From: Gammaproteobacteria bacterium
GTDB lineage: Bacteria; Pseudomonadota; Gammaproteobacteria; SZUA-229
Direction of reading: 5' to 3'
DNA length: 55,472 nt
Assembly: GCA_030148865.1 (NCBI GenBank)
Contig: JASBSR010000008.1
Span: forward strand, 1-55,472
Both the position numbers and the translations under genes were made by a program. The notes beneath the pieces were generated by a model. That model searched no databases and was not told the DNA's origin. It was given only the letters and a program-made list of their open reading frames with translations. Each line of letters opens with the position of its first letter. Positions within the stretch are counted from its first letter, which is position 1. Shown in pieces: positions 7,226 through 16,018 of this stretch.

Positions 7226-9130
7226 TTATCGCGGTGAATACCAGATGGGCGAAGACCAGGCGCGTTCCTGGATGAATGCATCGACATCAGCCGGTGGTTT
7301 CCGACCTAAACGATTTGCTTCGTACGTGCTCCAGCGACAGCTCGGGTTTTCCAGTACGCGGGTATAATAAAAAGCACGCTGTTTTGCATCGAAGTCCGGG
7401 TCCTGCCAGATGCCAGCGAGTTCAACTGCGCCTTTGTTGGATGTAACACTGCAATCGTCGATATCGACGCGCGCACCATTGTCAGGACACAGGTGCGTTT
7501 TAGCATCTGGCTGCAGGCCATCGGAACAGACTGTGTCATACACCTGTTCCCTGCTTTCACCATTTTCTAGCCAGCCTTTGATAATCTGCACGCGTTGTAA
7601 TTTCATTCCGTCTGCGCCTTTCATGGCCCAGAGTAAAAACCGCGGTGACTGACCTTTTTTCGCTGGCGGCAGATCGGCACCCATGGGTACGCCGCTCTGG
7701 TAACCGATTTTGACCAGATCATCCTGCTTGCCTAAGGTTTGCGGGAAATCCCAGCCACCGAAGAGTCGCACCACCAGGCGTGTACCACTAGTAGCAAAGG
7801 TTTCGCGCCGCTTTAAAGCGGCGAAGATACTGTCGCGGGTATTTTCTTCTGCCCAGACTCCGGCAAGACCACCAGAACCTTTGAGCCGTTGCGGAGTGAA
7901 GGCTTTTATCGCAGGCTCGGCAGCCCTGGCAGCAGGCGTTCCATCCTCAACACCGTGGTGTCCGTTGTAATTATCTTCTTCAGTAGCGCCGGGTGTACCA
8001 TTGTGGGTGTCGGTACTACCAATAAAGCCCAGCTTGAATGGATTGACACCAAGTTTTTTGTCGAGCAACAGACCATCCTTGAGTGCGTTGCGCACATAGT
8101 TACGCGCCCAGACACAACCTTCGGGCTTGCCACTGGCATCGCAGGCTGCCGCACACATCGGCGCGCTCATTGTTCCATCTGGTCCGGGACAAACGGCGCG
8201 GCGTTCGAGTTTCTCAAAATTGCAAAGCTCGTCACTCGTCCCAATCCCGGTCTGGCACTCCGATTCGCCTTTAGCCTGGACAATCTCAACCAGGGGCTCC
8301 ATCTGGATTCGCAACAGCGCCTGCTCAGTCGTCATCGACGAACCGTCCTGATTGTACGGTGAAAACTGCATACCCTTGCTCTGATTAGGATTGTGCGGAA
8401 TTGCCAGCACTTCGCACGGCACCTGGCAGCCATCGTGTAGCTGTTGCCATAATTTCTGCGGCGTGTTCGCTTCGAAATAACTCGTGGGCAGATCAGGTAC
8501 ATGCTGATTTCGAAAAATAACGTTTCGGTGAAAATTACCGCCATTGGTATTCGCTGTCCATTCGTAGGCAACGAATGTGGTGAACTTGCCGGGCTGATAA
8601 AACTCCTGCGCTATGTTTTGTAGTTCCTGCCAGACATCGTGTGCCCTGTTAAGACAGTCAGTAGAATGTTCGCCACAGATACCGGCTTCTCGTTCTGGAT
8701 CTGGCGACACAACATCTCGGATAATCAGTTTTTTGAACACCTTGCTGATTAAACTATGGTCCTCCTGCTGATTACGAATCTCCTGACATATCTGCACATC
8801 ACGTGCCGATCCGGCTCCCTGCAGACACAGCGGCAGTTCACCCAGATATTCAGCATGATCGGTGACTGCGGCAAAATCCAGCGGTATCCGCAAATGCAGC
8901 TTACGATCACCCGATAAGGTCACCGTGCCTCCCTGCGCAAAACGATAAGCATCGCGAGGGCCAACGCGGTTGAAATTGATATAACTATCCAGAGAGTAGG
9001 AAGTGTGAACGTGCAGATCGCCAAAGTACGCCTGGCGTTGTATCTCAGACTGCGCGTCCTCTACCGCATACGTCCGCATAGACAAAACAGCTAACAGGAA
9101 AAAACCTCTGGCCAAGTCTTGCATATTCAT
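7226..9130 (-). CDS. Exported DUF3604 protein (PHP-like putative metal hydrolase), copy 2
   Basis: A 634-residue DUF3604 protein with a cleavable signal peptide (about residues 1-25; ATG at 9130 chosen because it starts a good signal sequence, while a longer in-frame version lacks one). PHP-like metal ligands are visible: YFGDLHVHTSYS near the N-terminus, AAVTDHAEY, and GFIGSTDTHNG in the middle, followed by the hallmark GVWAEENTRDSIFAALKRRE. The biochemical function of DUF3604 is not established; a metal-dependent hydrolase acting in the periplasm is inferred. It is a tandem duplicate of the gene directly upstream, with a much more similar C-terminal half than N-terminal half. Confidence 0.85.
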   Translation of the reverse strand: MNMQDLARGFFLLAVLSMRTYAVEDAQSEIQRQAYFGDLHVHTSYSLDSYINFNRVGPRDAYRFAQGGTVTLSGDRKLHLRIPLDFAAVTDHAEYLGELPLCLQGAGSARDVQICQEIRNQQEDHSLISKVFKKLIIRDVVSPDPEREAGICGEHSTDCLNRAHDVWQELQNIAQEFYQPGKFTTFVAYEWTANTNGGNFHRNVIFRNQHVPDLPTSYFEANTPQKLWQQLHDGCQVPCEVLAIPHNPNQSKGMQFSPYNQDGSSMTTEQALLRIQMEPLVEIVQAKGESECQTGIGTSDELCNFEKLERRAVCPGPDGTMSAPMCAAACDASGKPEGCVWARNYVRNALKDGLLLDKKLGVNPFKLGFIGSTDTHNGTPGATEEDNYNGHHGVEDGTPAARAAEPAIKAFTPQRLKGSGGLAGVWAEENTRDSIFAALKRRETFATSGTRLVVRLFGGWDFPQTLGKQDDLVKIGYQSGVPMGADLPPAKKGQSPRFLLWAMKGADGMKLQRVQIIKGWLENGESREQVYDTVCSDGLQPDAKTHLCPDNGARVDIDDCSVTSNKGAVELAGIWQDPDFDAKQRAFYYTRVLENPSCRWSTYEANRLGRKPPADVDAFIQERAWSSPIWYSPR

Positions 9131-9188
9131 AACAGTATGATTCCGAAGTTTGCGTTGTGTCCTGCCAGCGTGGTGTGCAGCTGAATTA

Positions 9189-11174
9189 TCAAAAACGAGA
9201 CTCTTTCTGACCAGGCGTATACCAGATCGGCGAAGACCAGGCACGCTCCTGAACCACAGGATTGACTTCAGCCGGTGGCTCTCTTCCTAAACGGTTTGCT
9301 TCGTACGTGCTCCAGCGACAACTGGGGTTTTCCAGTACGCGAGTGTAATAAAATGCACGTTGCCTGGCATCGAACTCCGGGTCCTGCCAGACACTGACGA
9401 GTTCGACAGCACCTTTATCTAAAGTAACGCTGCAATCGCTAATATCGACACGCGCACCATTGTCAGGACAGCGATGTGTTTTAGCATCAGGCTGGAGACC
9501 ATCCGAACATACTGCGTCATACACCTGCTCTTTGGTTTCTCCGTCCTGCAACCAGCCTTTGATAATCTGTACACGTTGCAACTTCATCCCGTCTGCGCCT
9601 TTCATGGCCCAGAGCATGAAGCGAGGAGACTGGCCGTCTTTGCCCGGCGGCAGATCACCGCCCATGGGCACGCCATTCTGGTAACCAATTTTGACCAGGT
9701 CATCCTGCTTGCCTAAGGTTTGCGGATAGTCCCAGCCGCCGAAGAAACGCACCACCAGGCGCGTGCCGCTGGTACCAAAGGTTTCGCGCCGTTTCAGGGC
9801 AGCGAAGATACTGTCGCGGGTATTCTCCTCTGCCCAGACCCCGGCCAGTCCGCCCGGATTGAGCCCCAGCTCGATATAACCTGTCTTCAGCTTTGGTAAC
9901 AGGCGATCTTCGGCTTTGGCATCGAGATAGCCGTGGTGCCCACGAAAGTCTTCTTCATTGGTATCACCTGCGTTAGCGTTATGGGCATCGGTACTGCCGA
10001 TGAAACCCAGTTTAAATGGATTGACTCCAAGCTCCTGTTCCAGACGCAGGCCTTCTTTCAGGCCATTGCGCACATAGTTTCGCGCCCAGACACAACCTTC
10101 AGGTTTGCCAGTAGCATCACAGACATGAACACAGCTGTCAGGCGACTGCCCGGGATCTGTAGAAGAACAGACAGGCCGTGGATCAACGTTTTCAAAATTA
10201 CACGACTCATCCGTGGTTGCAAAACCGAGCCGACACTCAGAGTCACCCTTATGTTGCATGATTTCAATCAGGGGTTCCATACTGATACGCGTGGCCGCCT
10301 GTTCTTCGGTTAGCGCCGTGCCGTCATAGTTCTCCGGTACAAAGCGGTGGCCCTTACTGTCATTGGAGTTATGTGAAATAGTCATTACTTCACAGGGAGA
10401 CTGGCATTCGGTTTGTAGCTTGCTCCATAGGATCTCCGGCGTCGGCGCATCGATCTTGCTCCAGGCGGTTGCCGGCACATTGGTGTTACGAAAAATCACA
10501 TTGCGATGACGATTGCCGGAAAAATTGCTGGTCCATTCATAGGCAATGAATGTCGTGAACTTTCCGGGCTGATAAAACTCGTTGGCAATTGTCTGAAGAC
10601 TTTGCCACACGGTGCGCGAGCGATCCAGGCAGTCCCTGCCATTTTCGCCGCATATCGGCATACGTTCCGACGATGGCGAGAAAAATATTCTTGCCAGTAC
10701 ATTGGTAAACAGTCGATGTTCTGTTGCCGGGTCTTCCTGTTCATTTCTAATGTCAGCACATATCTGGTTATCATAAGCTGGCATTGATTTATCGAGACAG
10801 ATGTCCACCTCGCCAAGAAACTCCGCATGATCGGTAACTGCTGCAAAGTCCAGCGGAACTCTCAGTCGCTTCGGTTTGTTGCCGTAAAAATCAATCGCCT
10901 CCCCCTGGGCAAAACGATAGGCGGCGCGTGGACCAGGACGGACGAAAGTGATATAGGCATCGAGTGAATATGCCGTATGTACGTGGAGATCACCAAAATA
11001 CGGTTTGCGTTGCATATCGGCATTCACCACATCAGCTCCAGTGTCGGCGCTAATGCTCGGAACAGCTTGCACGGCCTTATCACCGGACTGGCTAGACACT
11101 TTTTTATCATCCGAACACGCCGGCAGAGACGTCAGCATTAATACGAAAATAATATAAACGAAATTGTTTTTCAT
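9189..11174 (-). CDS. DUF3604 lipoprotein (PHP-like putative metal hydrolase), copy 1
   Basis: A 661-residue DUF3604 protein. The N-terminus is a lipoprotein signal (LTSLPACSDD, Cys20), so it should be membrane-anchored, unlike its tandem copy, which has an ordinary signal peptide. Ligand motifs: YFGDLHVHTAYSLDA, FAAVTDHAEFLGE and GFIGSTDAHNAN; the tail carries GVWAEENTRDSIFAALKRRE. Both copies have multiple Cys pairs, which suggests disulfides in the periplasm. AGGAAAA lies 5 bases before the ATG. It probably belongs to an operon with the PPIase and HupE genes upstream: gaps are about 9-12 bases. Function unknown. Confidence 0.87.
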   Translation of the reverse strand: MKNNFVYIIFVLMLTSLPACSDDKKVSSQSGDKAVQAVPSISADTGADVVNADMQRKPYFGDLHVHTAYSLDAYITFVRPGPRAAYRFAQGEAIDFYGNKPKRLRVPLDFAAVTDHAEFLGEVDICLDKSMPAYDNQICADIRNEQEDPATEHRLFTNVLARIFFSPSSERMPICGENGRDCLDRSRTVWQSLQTIANEFYQPGKFTTFIAYEWTSNFSGNRHRNVIFRNTNVPATAWSKIDAPTPEILWSKLQTECQSPCEVMTISHNSNDSKGHRFVPENYDGTALTEEQAATRISMEPLIEIMQHKGDSECRLGFATTDESCNFENVDPRPVCSSTDPGQSPDSCVHVCDATGKPEGCVWARNYVRNGLKEGLRLEQELGVNPFKLGFIGSTDAHNANAGDTNEEDFRGHHGYLDAKAEDRLLPKLKTGYIELGLNPGGLAGVWAEENTRDSIFAALKRRETFGTSGTRLVVRFFGGWDYPQTLGKQDDLVKIGYQNGVPMGGDLPPGKDGQSPRFMLWAMKGADGMKLQRVQIIKGWLQDGETKEQVYDAVCSDGLQPDAKTHRCPDNGARVDISDCSVTLDKGAVELVSVWQDPEFDARQRAFYYTRVLENPSCRWSTYEANRLGREPPAEVNPVVQERAWSSPIWYTPGQKESRF

Positions 11175-11183
11175 AAAGTTTTC

Positions 11184-12179
11184 CTAATAAAATCCGATTA
11201 CACGTTCAATCAACCAGAAAGCTGCGACGGTGCCTGTGCAATACGCGCCAAGATGCCTGAGCTGTGCAAGCCTGGGCCCGCCCATGGTATGTAAAACACG
11301 GAAGGCCAATAAAGCAGCACCAATAAACAGCATCTGTCCGATTTCGACACCTATATTGAACATAAGCAGGGCCAGAGGCAGATCAGTCGCTGGCAGACCA
11401 ATTTCGGTGAGAGCGCCGGCAAAACCAAGACCGTGTAAAAGTCCGAACGAAAACGCCACAAACCAGGGCGAACGCAAAACAATATCGCTACGTCTCGCTC
11501 GCACCAGTTCAGCTGCCAGCACTAAAATACTCAGCGCGATCGCTGCTTCGACGAATGCAGGTGGGACCTGTACATAGCCCAGCACAGCAAGCCCCAGGGT
11601 CAGGCTGTGCGCCAGGGTAAAAGCAGTGACAGTTTTCAGCACATTCCAGAATCGGTGTGTGATTAACAACAGACACAATATGAACAGCAGGTGGTCGATG
11701 CCACCAAGAATATGTTGCACTCCCAGCCTGAGATAATCCCAGACCACACTGGTACCAGGCGTTATTTCCTGCGGGACCATAAACGTAGCATCATTGGCAT
11801 TCAGCATCTTCTGCTGAGCAGCACCATTGCTGGTTTGATACTTCAGCAACACACTGGTCAGGGTGTTTGACAGACCGGTGAAGACAATGACTTCTCCAGT
11901 TATGCCCTGTGAACCACAATTGATTTCCCAGCGGTCGAGTACTACATCGCTTAACTGATAGCTTTGCGGCATTGAGTCGCCATAACAATGCACGGGGAAA
12001 ACTGGGTGAATACTTAGTGCCTGGCCATCGCTCAATGGTCGGGTCCAGTTAATCAGTATCCGCTCGGAATCAAGCGCCTTTATGTCCAGATAGGCAAGAC
12101 GTGTCTGATGCGCTTCACTGATGTGAGAGAACAGCGTCAACAATACCAGTAAAATCCCGGTGTTCAATTTCATTAGCAT
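11184..12179 (-). CDS. HupE/UreJ-family membrane protein
   Basis: 331 residues. A signal peptide is followed by a soluble periplasmic domain (about 25-150), then about six transmembrane helices with the HupE/UreJ_2 motifs HILGGIDHLLFILCLLL, FTLAHSLTLGLAVLG and the GLLHGLGFAGAL repeat. Some HupE/UreJ members are nickel/cobalt permeases; this subgroup with an N-terminal soluble domain has no proven substrate. His-containing helices (GGIDH, LAHS, LLHG) could bind a metal. It sits between a PPIase and a DUF3604 lipoprotein in one transcription unit, which suggests a shared role in the cell envelope. A second copy is found near 16-17 kb. Confidence 0.82.
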   Translation of the reverse strand: MLMKLNTGILLVLLTLFSHISEAHQTRLAYLDIKALDSERILINWTRPLSDGQALSIHPVFPVHCYGDSMPQSYQLSDVVLDRWEINCGSQGITGEVIVFTGLSNTLTSVLLKYQTSNGAAQQKMLNANDATFMVPQEITPGTSVVWDYLRLGVQHILGGIDHLLFILCLLLITHRFWNVLKTVTAFTLAHSLTLGLAVLGYVQVPPAFVEAAIALSILVLAAELVRARRSDIVLRSPWFVAFSFGLLHGLGFAGALTEIGLPATDLPLALLMFNIGVEIGQMLFIGAALLAFRVLHTMGGPRLAQLRHLGAYCTGTVAAFWLIERVIGFY

Positions 12180-12191
12180 TATGCCGCCCGG

Positions 12192-13076
12192 CTAGTTTCC
12201 AACAGCCACCACCTGGTTTTTGATTTCAACCAGGTACTGACTGCGCACCCGCTGATAAGCGGCATCTTTCAACTGGGCACGCTGCTGCGCAAGATAATCG
12301 CGCGTCACTGTATCGCGAATTTCGCTCAGCGCCGGAACAGTCGGCAAAGTTATATGATTGATGAGCACCAGATGCACTCCGTAACCAGACAGCACCGGGC
12401 CAAACCACTGACCGCTTTTGTGCAGTATCACTACACTGGCAAAGTCTTTACCGAACAACCGCGAAATCTGCTCCTGGGTCTGATTGCTGTACTGGTGTTG
12501 CAGAATAAAAGGGTCACCATACGCATTTAACTGCGCAAAAGTTGCTTTGTCTGTTTTAAGATCTGGCAGCAGCTTTTCTGCGAGATCCTCGGCGCTTTCC
12601 TTGCGGTGGTCCGAGTTGAAGTAGATATGAGAAAAGCTGACTAACTCGGGTCTGCGATAGTCCTGCTTATGCGATTCATAATAGGCCTGTAGTTGCGCTT
12701 CGCCTGGCATCTCCAGCTGCGTCAGGTTGCCCAGCATAAAATCAAACTTCTGTATCAGGCGGCGACGAACGATAACATCATCCTCTTCCAGGCCTTGCGC
12801 CATGGCCTGCCGATACAATACTTCTTCGCGAACGTAAGCTTCAATCAGGTCATGCAAAATAGCATTGTCTGGATAACTACCGTTATCCTGTTTCCAGTTC
12901 TCACGCAGGCGCTCTATAGCTGTCGAAGTGATAATAATGTGTTGTTGCGAGTTCACCTCTTTACTGCCAAATGCATACAGGCCAAATAAAATTGCGCCAA
13001 GAACAATAAAATGCAGCAACGGCTCGTGACGCCACACTGCCATACCGGCAAATGAACGGACAACTGCAGGTTTCAT
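12192..13076 (-). CDS. Membrane-anchored parvulin-type peptidyl-prolyl isomerase
   Basis: 294 residues with one N-terminal transmembrane anchor (about 22-40, LLHFIVLGAILFGLYAF), a SurA/PpiD-like helical region (about 50-125, with EAYVREEVLYRQAMAQGLEE) and a parvulin (PpiC) domain (about 140-270). Such proteins help fold exported proteins. It is the first gene of the unit leading into HupE (12 bases) and the DUF3604 genes, so it is probably a dedicated foldase for that module. The parvulin domain is diverged, so catalysis is uncertain and a chaperone-only role is possible. Start: ATG 13076. Confidence 0.8.
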   Translation of the reverse strand: MKPAVVRSFAGMAVWRHEPLLHFIVLGAILFGLYAFGSKEVNSQQHIIITSTAIERLRENWKQDNGSYPDNAILHDLIEAYVREEVLYRQAMAQGLEEDDVIVRRRLIQKFDFMLGNLTQLEMPGEAQLQAYYESHKQDYRRPELVSFSHIYFNSDHRKESAEDLAEKLLPDLKTDKATFAQLNAYGDPFILQHQYSNQTQEQISRLFGKDFASVVILHKSGQWFGPVLSGYGVHLVLINHITLPTVPALSEIRDTVTRDYLAQQRAQLKDAAYQRVRSQYLVEIKNQVVAVGN

Positions 13077-13148
13077 ATTTCGGTAGTAATAACAGCTAAA
13101 ATGATTTTATCTCCTGCTTCATCTGCCTGGATCGATTCTGCAGATGAT

Positions 13149-14444
13149 TTATAGAAGCAGATATTTACCGGCAAATATCAGCGCGATGACATACACCGCT
13201 GGCGGACATTCCCTGTATTTCCCCAGCGCCAGTTTGATCAGGGCGTAAGTTATAAAACCCAGACCAATGCCATCGGAGATGGAAAACGCCAGTGGCATGG
13301 TCAATGCCGCAAGAACTGCCGGAGCGCTTTCACTAATATCGTTCCAGTCAAGATCTGCCAGGCTGCGGGCCATTAACACAGCGACAAACAATAACGCCGA
13401 TGAAGTCGCGTATGGAGGGATACTCTGCACCAGTGGCAGGAAAAGCAGGGCAAACAGAAACAGCAGTCCTGTGACTACTGCGGTGAGACCGGTACGCCCA
13501 CCCGCTTCGACCCCGGCTGCACTTTCGATGTAACTGGTAGTAGATGATGTTCCGAGCAGCGCGCCGACTGCGGTGGCACTCGAATCAGACAACAGGGCAT
13601 TGCCCAGCCTGGGCAGCCTGCCCCTGTCATCGAGCAGATTGGCGCGGGTGGCGACACCGACCAGCGTGCCTGCAGTATCAAAAACATCCACCAGCAGCAA
13701 AGTGATAATCACCGTAATCATCGACATCTTGAAAGCGCCGACAAGATCCAGCTGCAACAGTACCGGCGCTGGCGATGGCGGTAACGCGACAATGCCGTGA
13801 AATTCAACGCCGCCAAACAACCAGCCCAGCAGGGCCGCCGCAATGATGCCGATAATCACGGCACCGATTATTTTTCTGGCAGAAAGTGCGGCAATCAGCA
13901 CAAATCCAAACAGGCATACCAGGGAAGAAAAAGTATTAATCTTACCCAGTGATACCAGGGTCGCCGGATTATCGACAATAATACCGGCGTTTTGCAGGGC
14001 AATAACGCCGAGGAACATGCCTATGCCGGTAGACATACCCAGCTTCAGGCTTTTTGGTATGGAATTAATCAGCCATTCACGAATCGGCAGAATACTCAGA
14101 ATAATAAACACGATACCCGAAAGAAATACCGCGCCCAGCGCCACCTGCCAGGTGTGCCCCATACCCATCACAACGGTATAAGTGAAAAACGCGTTCTGCC
14201 CCATCCCCGGCGCCTGCGCGATTGGGTAATTGCCAAGCAGACCCATCACGATCGAACCGAATGCAGCAGCAAGACAGGTCGCAACAAAAACCGCACCGAA
14301 GTCCATGCCGGCATTCGAGAGTATGCCGGGATTGACCACGGTGATGTAGGCCATTGCGAGAAAAGCAGTGAAACCTGCGATGACTTCTTTTTGCACATTG
14401 CTACCATACCTGGCAAGCTCAAAATAGTTTTCAATACTTTTCAT
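13149..14444 (-). CDS. NCS2-family purine permease (AzgA type)
   Basis: A 431-residue, about 13-14 helix inner-membrane carrier of the AzgA-like branch of NCS2, known for H+-coupled uptake of adenine, guanine and hypoxanthine. Family marks: GFTAFLAMAYITVVNPGIL near the start, the PIAQAPGMGQNAFFTY segment and the GTSSTTSYIESAAGVEAGGR substrate motif in the C-terminal half. The ATG at 14444 is chosen (GGAAGAG 7 bases upstream). The gene follows an exported amidohydrolase by 24 bases in the same direction, so deamination outside the inner membrane and uptake of the product may be linked. This is the clearest purine-specific transporter in the window. Confidence 0.9.
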   Translation of the reverse strand: MKSIENYFELARYGSNVQKEVIAGFTAFLAMAYITVVNPGILSNAGMDFGAVFVATCLAAAFGSIVMGLLGNYPIAQAPGMGQNAFFTYTVVMGMGHTWQVALGAVFLSGIVFIILSILPIREWLINSIPKSLKLGMSTGIGMFLGVIALQNAGIIVDNPATLVSLGKINTFSSLVCLFGFVLIAALSARKIIGAVIIGIIAAALLGWLFGGVEFHGIVALPPSPAPVLLQLDLVGAFKMSMITVIITLLLVDVFDTAGTLVGVATRANLLDDRGRLPRLGNALLSDSSATAVGALLGTSSTTSYIESAAGVEAGGRTGLTAVVTGLLFLFALLFLPLVQSIPPYATSSALLFVAVLMARSLADLDWNDISESAPAVLAALTMPLAFSISDGIGLGFITYALIKLALGKYRECPPAVYVIALIFAGKYLLL

Positions 14445-14468
14445 GAACAACTCTTCCAGTGATAAAGA

Positions 14469-15953
14469 TTATGGTTTGTCAGCAGACTGACCATCAGGCG
14501 CAGCCTCTTTACGTATGCGTGCGCTGCGTTCGTCGATTTCTTTTCTAACTCTGGACTCGTCATAGCTCAACATTTTCAGGCCATCAGCGACGAGCTTGCC
14601 GCCAACATACACCTGCTTTAGATTTCTCAGGCTGGACGCCAGCACATAGGAAGCGAGCACGTTACGCACTGGCCCGGTATCTGGTGAGCGCAGATCAAGC
14701 AGAAGGAAATCGGCATACTTGCCTTTTTCCAGACTGCCCACCTTATCGTCTATGCCCAGCACCTGGGCACTGCCCAGGGTGTGTAAAAAGAGCATGTCGT
14801 AGGCTGAAAGAACATTGGCTTTTTTATACAGTGCGCGCATGGTGTACATGCCGATGCGCATGTTCTGAAACGGGTCGGACACGTCTGTACATGACTGATC
14901 GTCAAGACCAACAGCGACAGGTATTCCCAGCTTGCGGTATTTCACGATATCGGCAATGCCATCAGCGAGGCGGCCGTTGGATGTCGGCTGCCAGCTCATC
15001 TTTGCACCGGTCTCGACAACTTTCGCCAGAATTTTGTCATTGGTGTGGATAAAGTGCCCGAAAATAAAATTCGGCCCCAGTGCGCCTGCTTTCACGTACC
15101 AGTCGAATTTTTTCTGCTGTTCTTCAACTGCTTCTGGACTTTCCAGAAAATGGCTCTGATTCATCAGGCCATAATCTTTCATAAAGCCGGCTTCAAGTTC
15201 GGCGGTATGCGGTGTTGGTGCAAACTGCTGTGCACCCGAGATCGCCATTTTCAAAAGCAGCGGCTGGTCTTTTAGCTGCTTCGAGTATTCCAGTACTTTT
15301 TCCAGACGCTGACGTATATCGTCATCCGTGCCCACTTCAGGTAACCAGACACTGTCGATAAACCGCAAGCCAGCATCGACTTTTGCGCGTATCTGGTTCT
15401 CTTCGAACGGACCGGGTTTGAGATAGCCGGGTTTCTGCGCCTGACTGGGGTCATCGGTCAGAGTTTTCACCTGACCTGAGTAAGTGAAATCGTAGGCCGT
15501 GGTGATGCCGTTACGCAGGAAATCCAGCGAACCATGCAGGGTGAACCAGTAAATATCGTCTGCCGTGGCGTGGCGCAGATAATAATCCCAGGCCCGGAAC
15601 CAGCCATACAGGTTCTGATCCTCACCCAGCCCACGCAATGGACTCATATATATGTGACTATGGGCAGAAATGAAGCCCGGCGCGATCACCTGACCCTGGG
15701 CATCCACCACCTGATCGGCTTTGAGATTGCCCGGCGCTTCACCCTCGCCTATTTCCGAAATACGCCCATGCTGATCCACGGCCATATATCCCGAAAACGG
15801 TTTGCGCTGGTCCGGTGCCATGGTAATGAAAACGCCGTTCTTCACCAGCAAGGCGGCTGGCCCGGCAAAGGCCTGGCCGCTACACGCAAGCAGGACATAT
15901 AGCATGGTGGTGGTGATCAGGCGGATGGCTCTGGTGGTTACTATCTCATTCAC
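14469..15953 (-). CDS. Exported TRZ/ATZ-type amidohydrolase (putative base deaminase)
   Basis: 494 residues of the amidohydrolase superfamily, related to 8-oxoguanine/guanine/SAH-type deaminases and AtzB/TrzN. Metal ligands: HSH (98-100, ISAHSHIY), His268 (NQSHFLES), His300 (FIFGHFIH) and Asp351-352 (VGLDD). The N-terminus is an export signal; LLAC at 21-24 fits a lipobox and AFA-G at 28-31 a signal peptidase I site, so lipoprotein or soluble form is open. The start is a GTG at 15953, which includes the arginines needed for the signal's n-region. It is the upstream partner of the purine permease. The usual ASCPxSN motif is changed to MSWQPTSNGRLADG. The substrate is unknown; a purine is inferred from context. 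Confidence 0.82.
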   Translation of the reverse strand: MNEIVTTRAIRLITTTMLYVLLACSGQAFAGPAALLVKNGVFITMAPDQRKPFSGYMAVDQHGRISEIGEGEAPGNLKADQVVDAQGQVIAPGFISAHSHIYMSPLRGLGEDQNLYGWFRAWDYYLRHATADDIYWFTLHGSLDFLRNGITTAYDFTYSGQVKTLTDDPSQAQKPGYLKPGPFEENQIRAKVDAGLRFIDSVWLPEVGTDDDIRQRLEKVLEYSKQLKDQPLLLKMAISGAQQFAPTPHTAELEAGFMKDYGLMNQSHFLESPEAVEEQQKKFDWYVKAGALGPNFIFGHFIHTNDKILAKVVETGAKMSWQPTSNGRLADGIADIVKYRKLGIPVAVGLDDQSCTDVSDPFQNMRIGMYTMRALYKKANVLSAYDMLFLHTLGSAQVLGIDDKVGSLEKGKYADFLLLDLRSPDTGPVRNVLASYVLASSLRNLKQVYVGGKLVADGLKMLSYDESRVRKEIDERSARIRKEAAPDGQSADKP

Positions 15954-16018
15954 TTTTCGTCTCGCGGCTAGATGGATTGTTAATGACCAAGCAAATATCA
16001 GACCAGCTGGTCAGGTTT

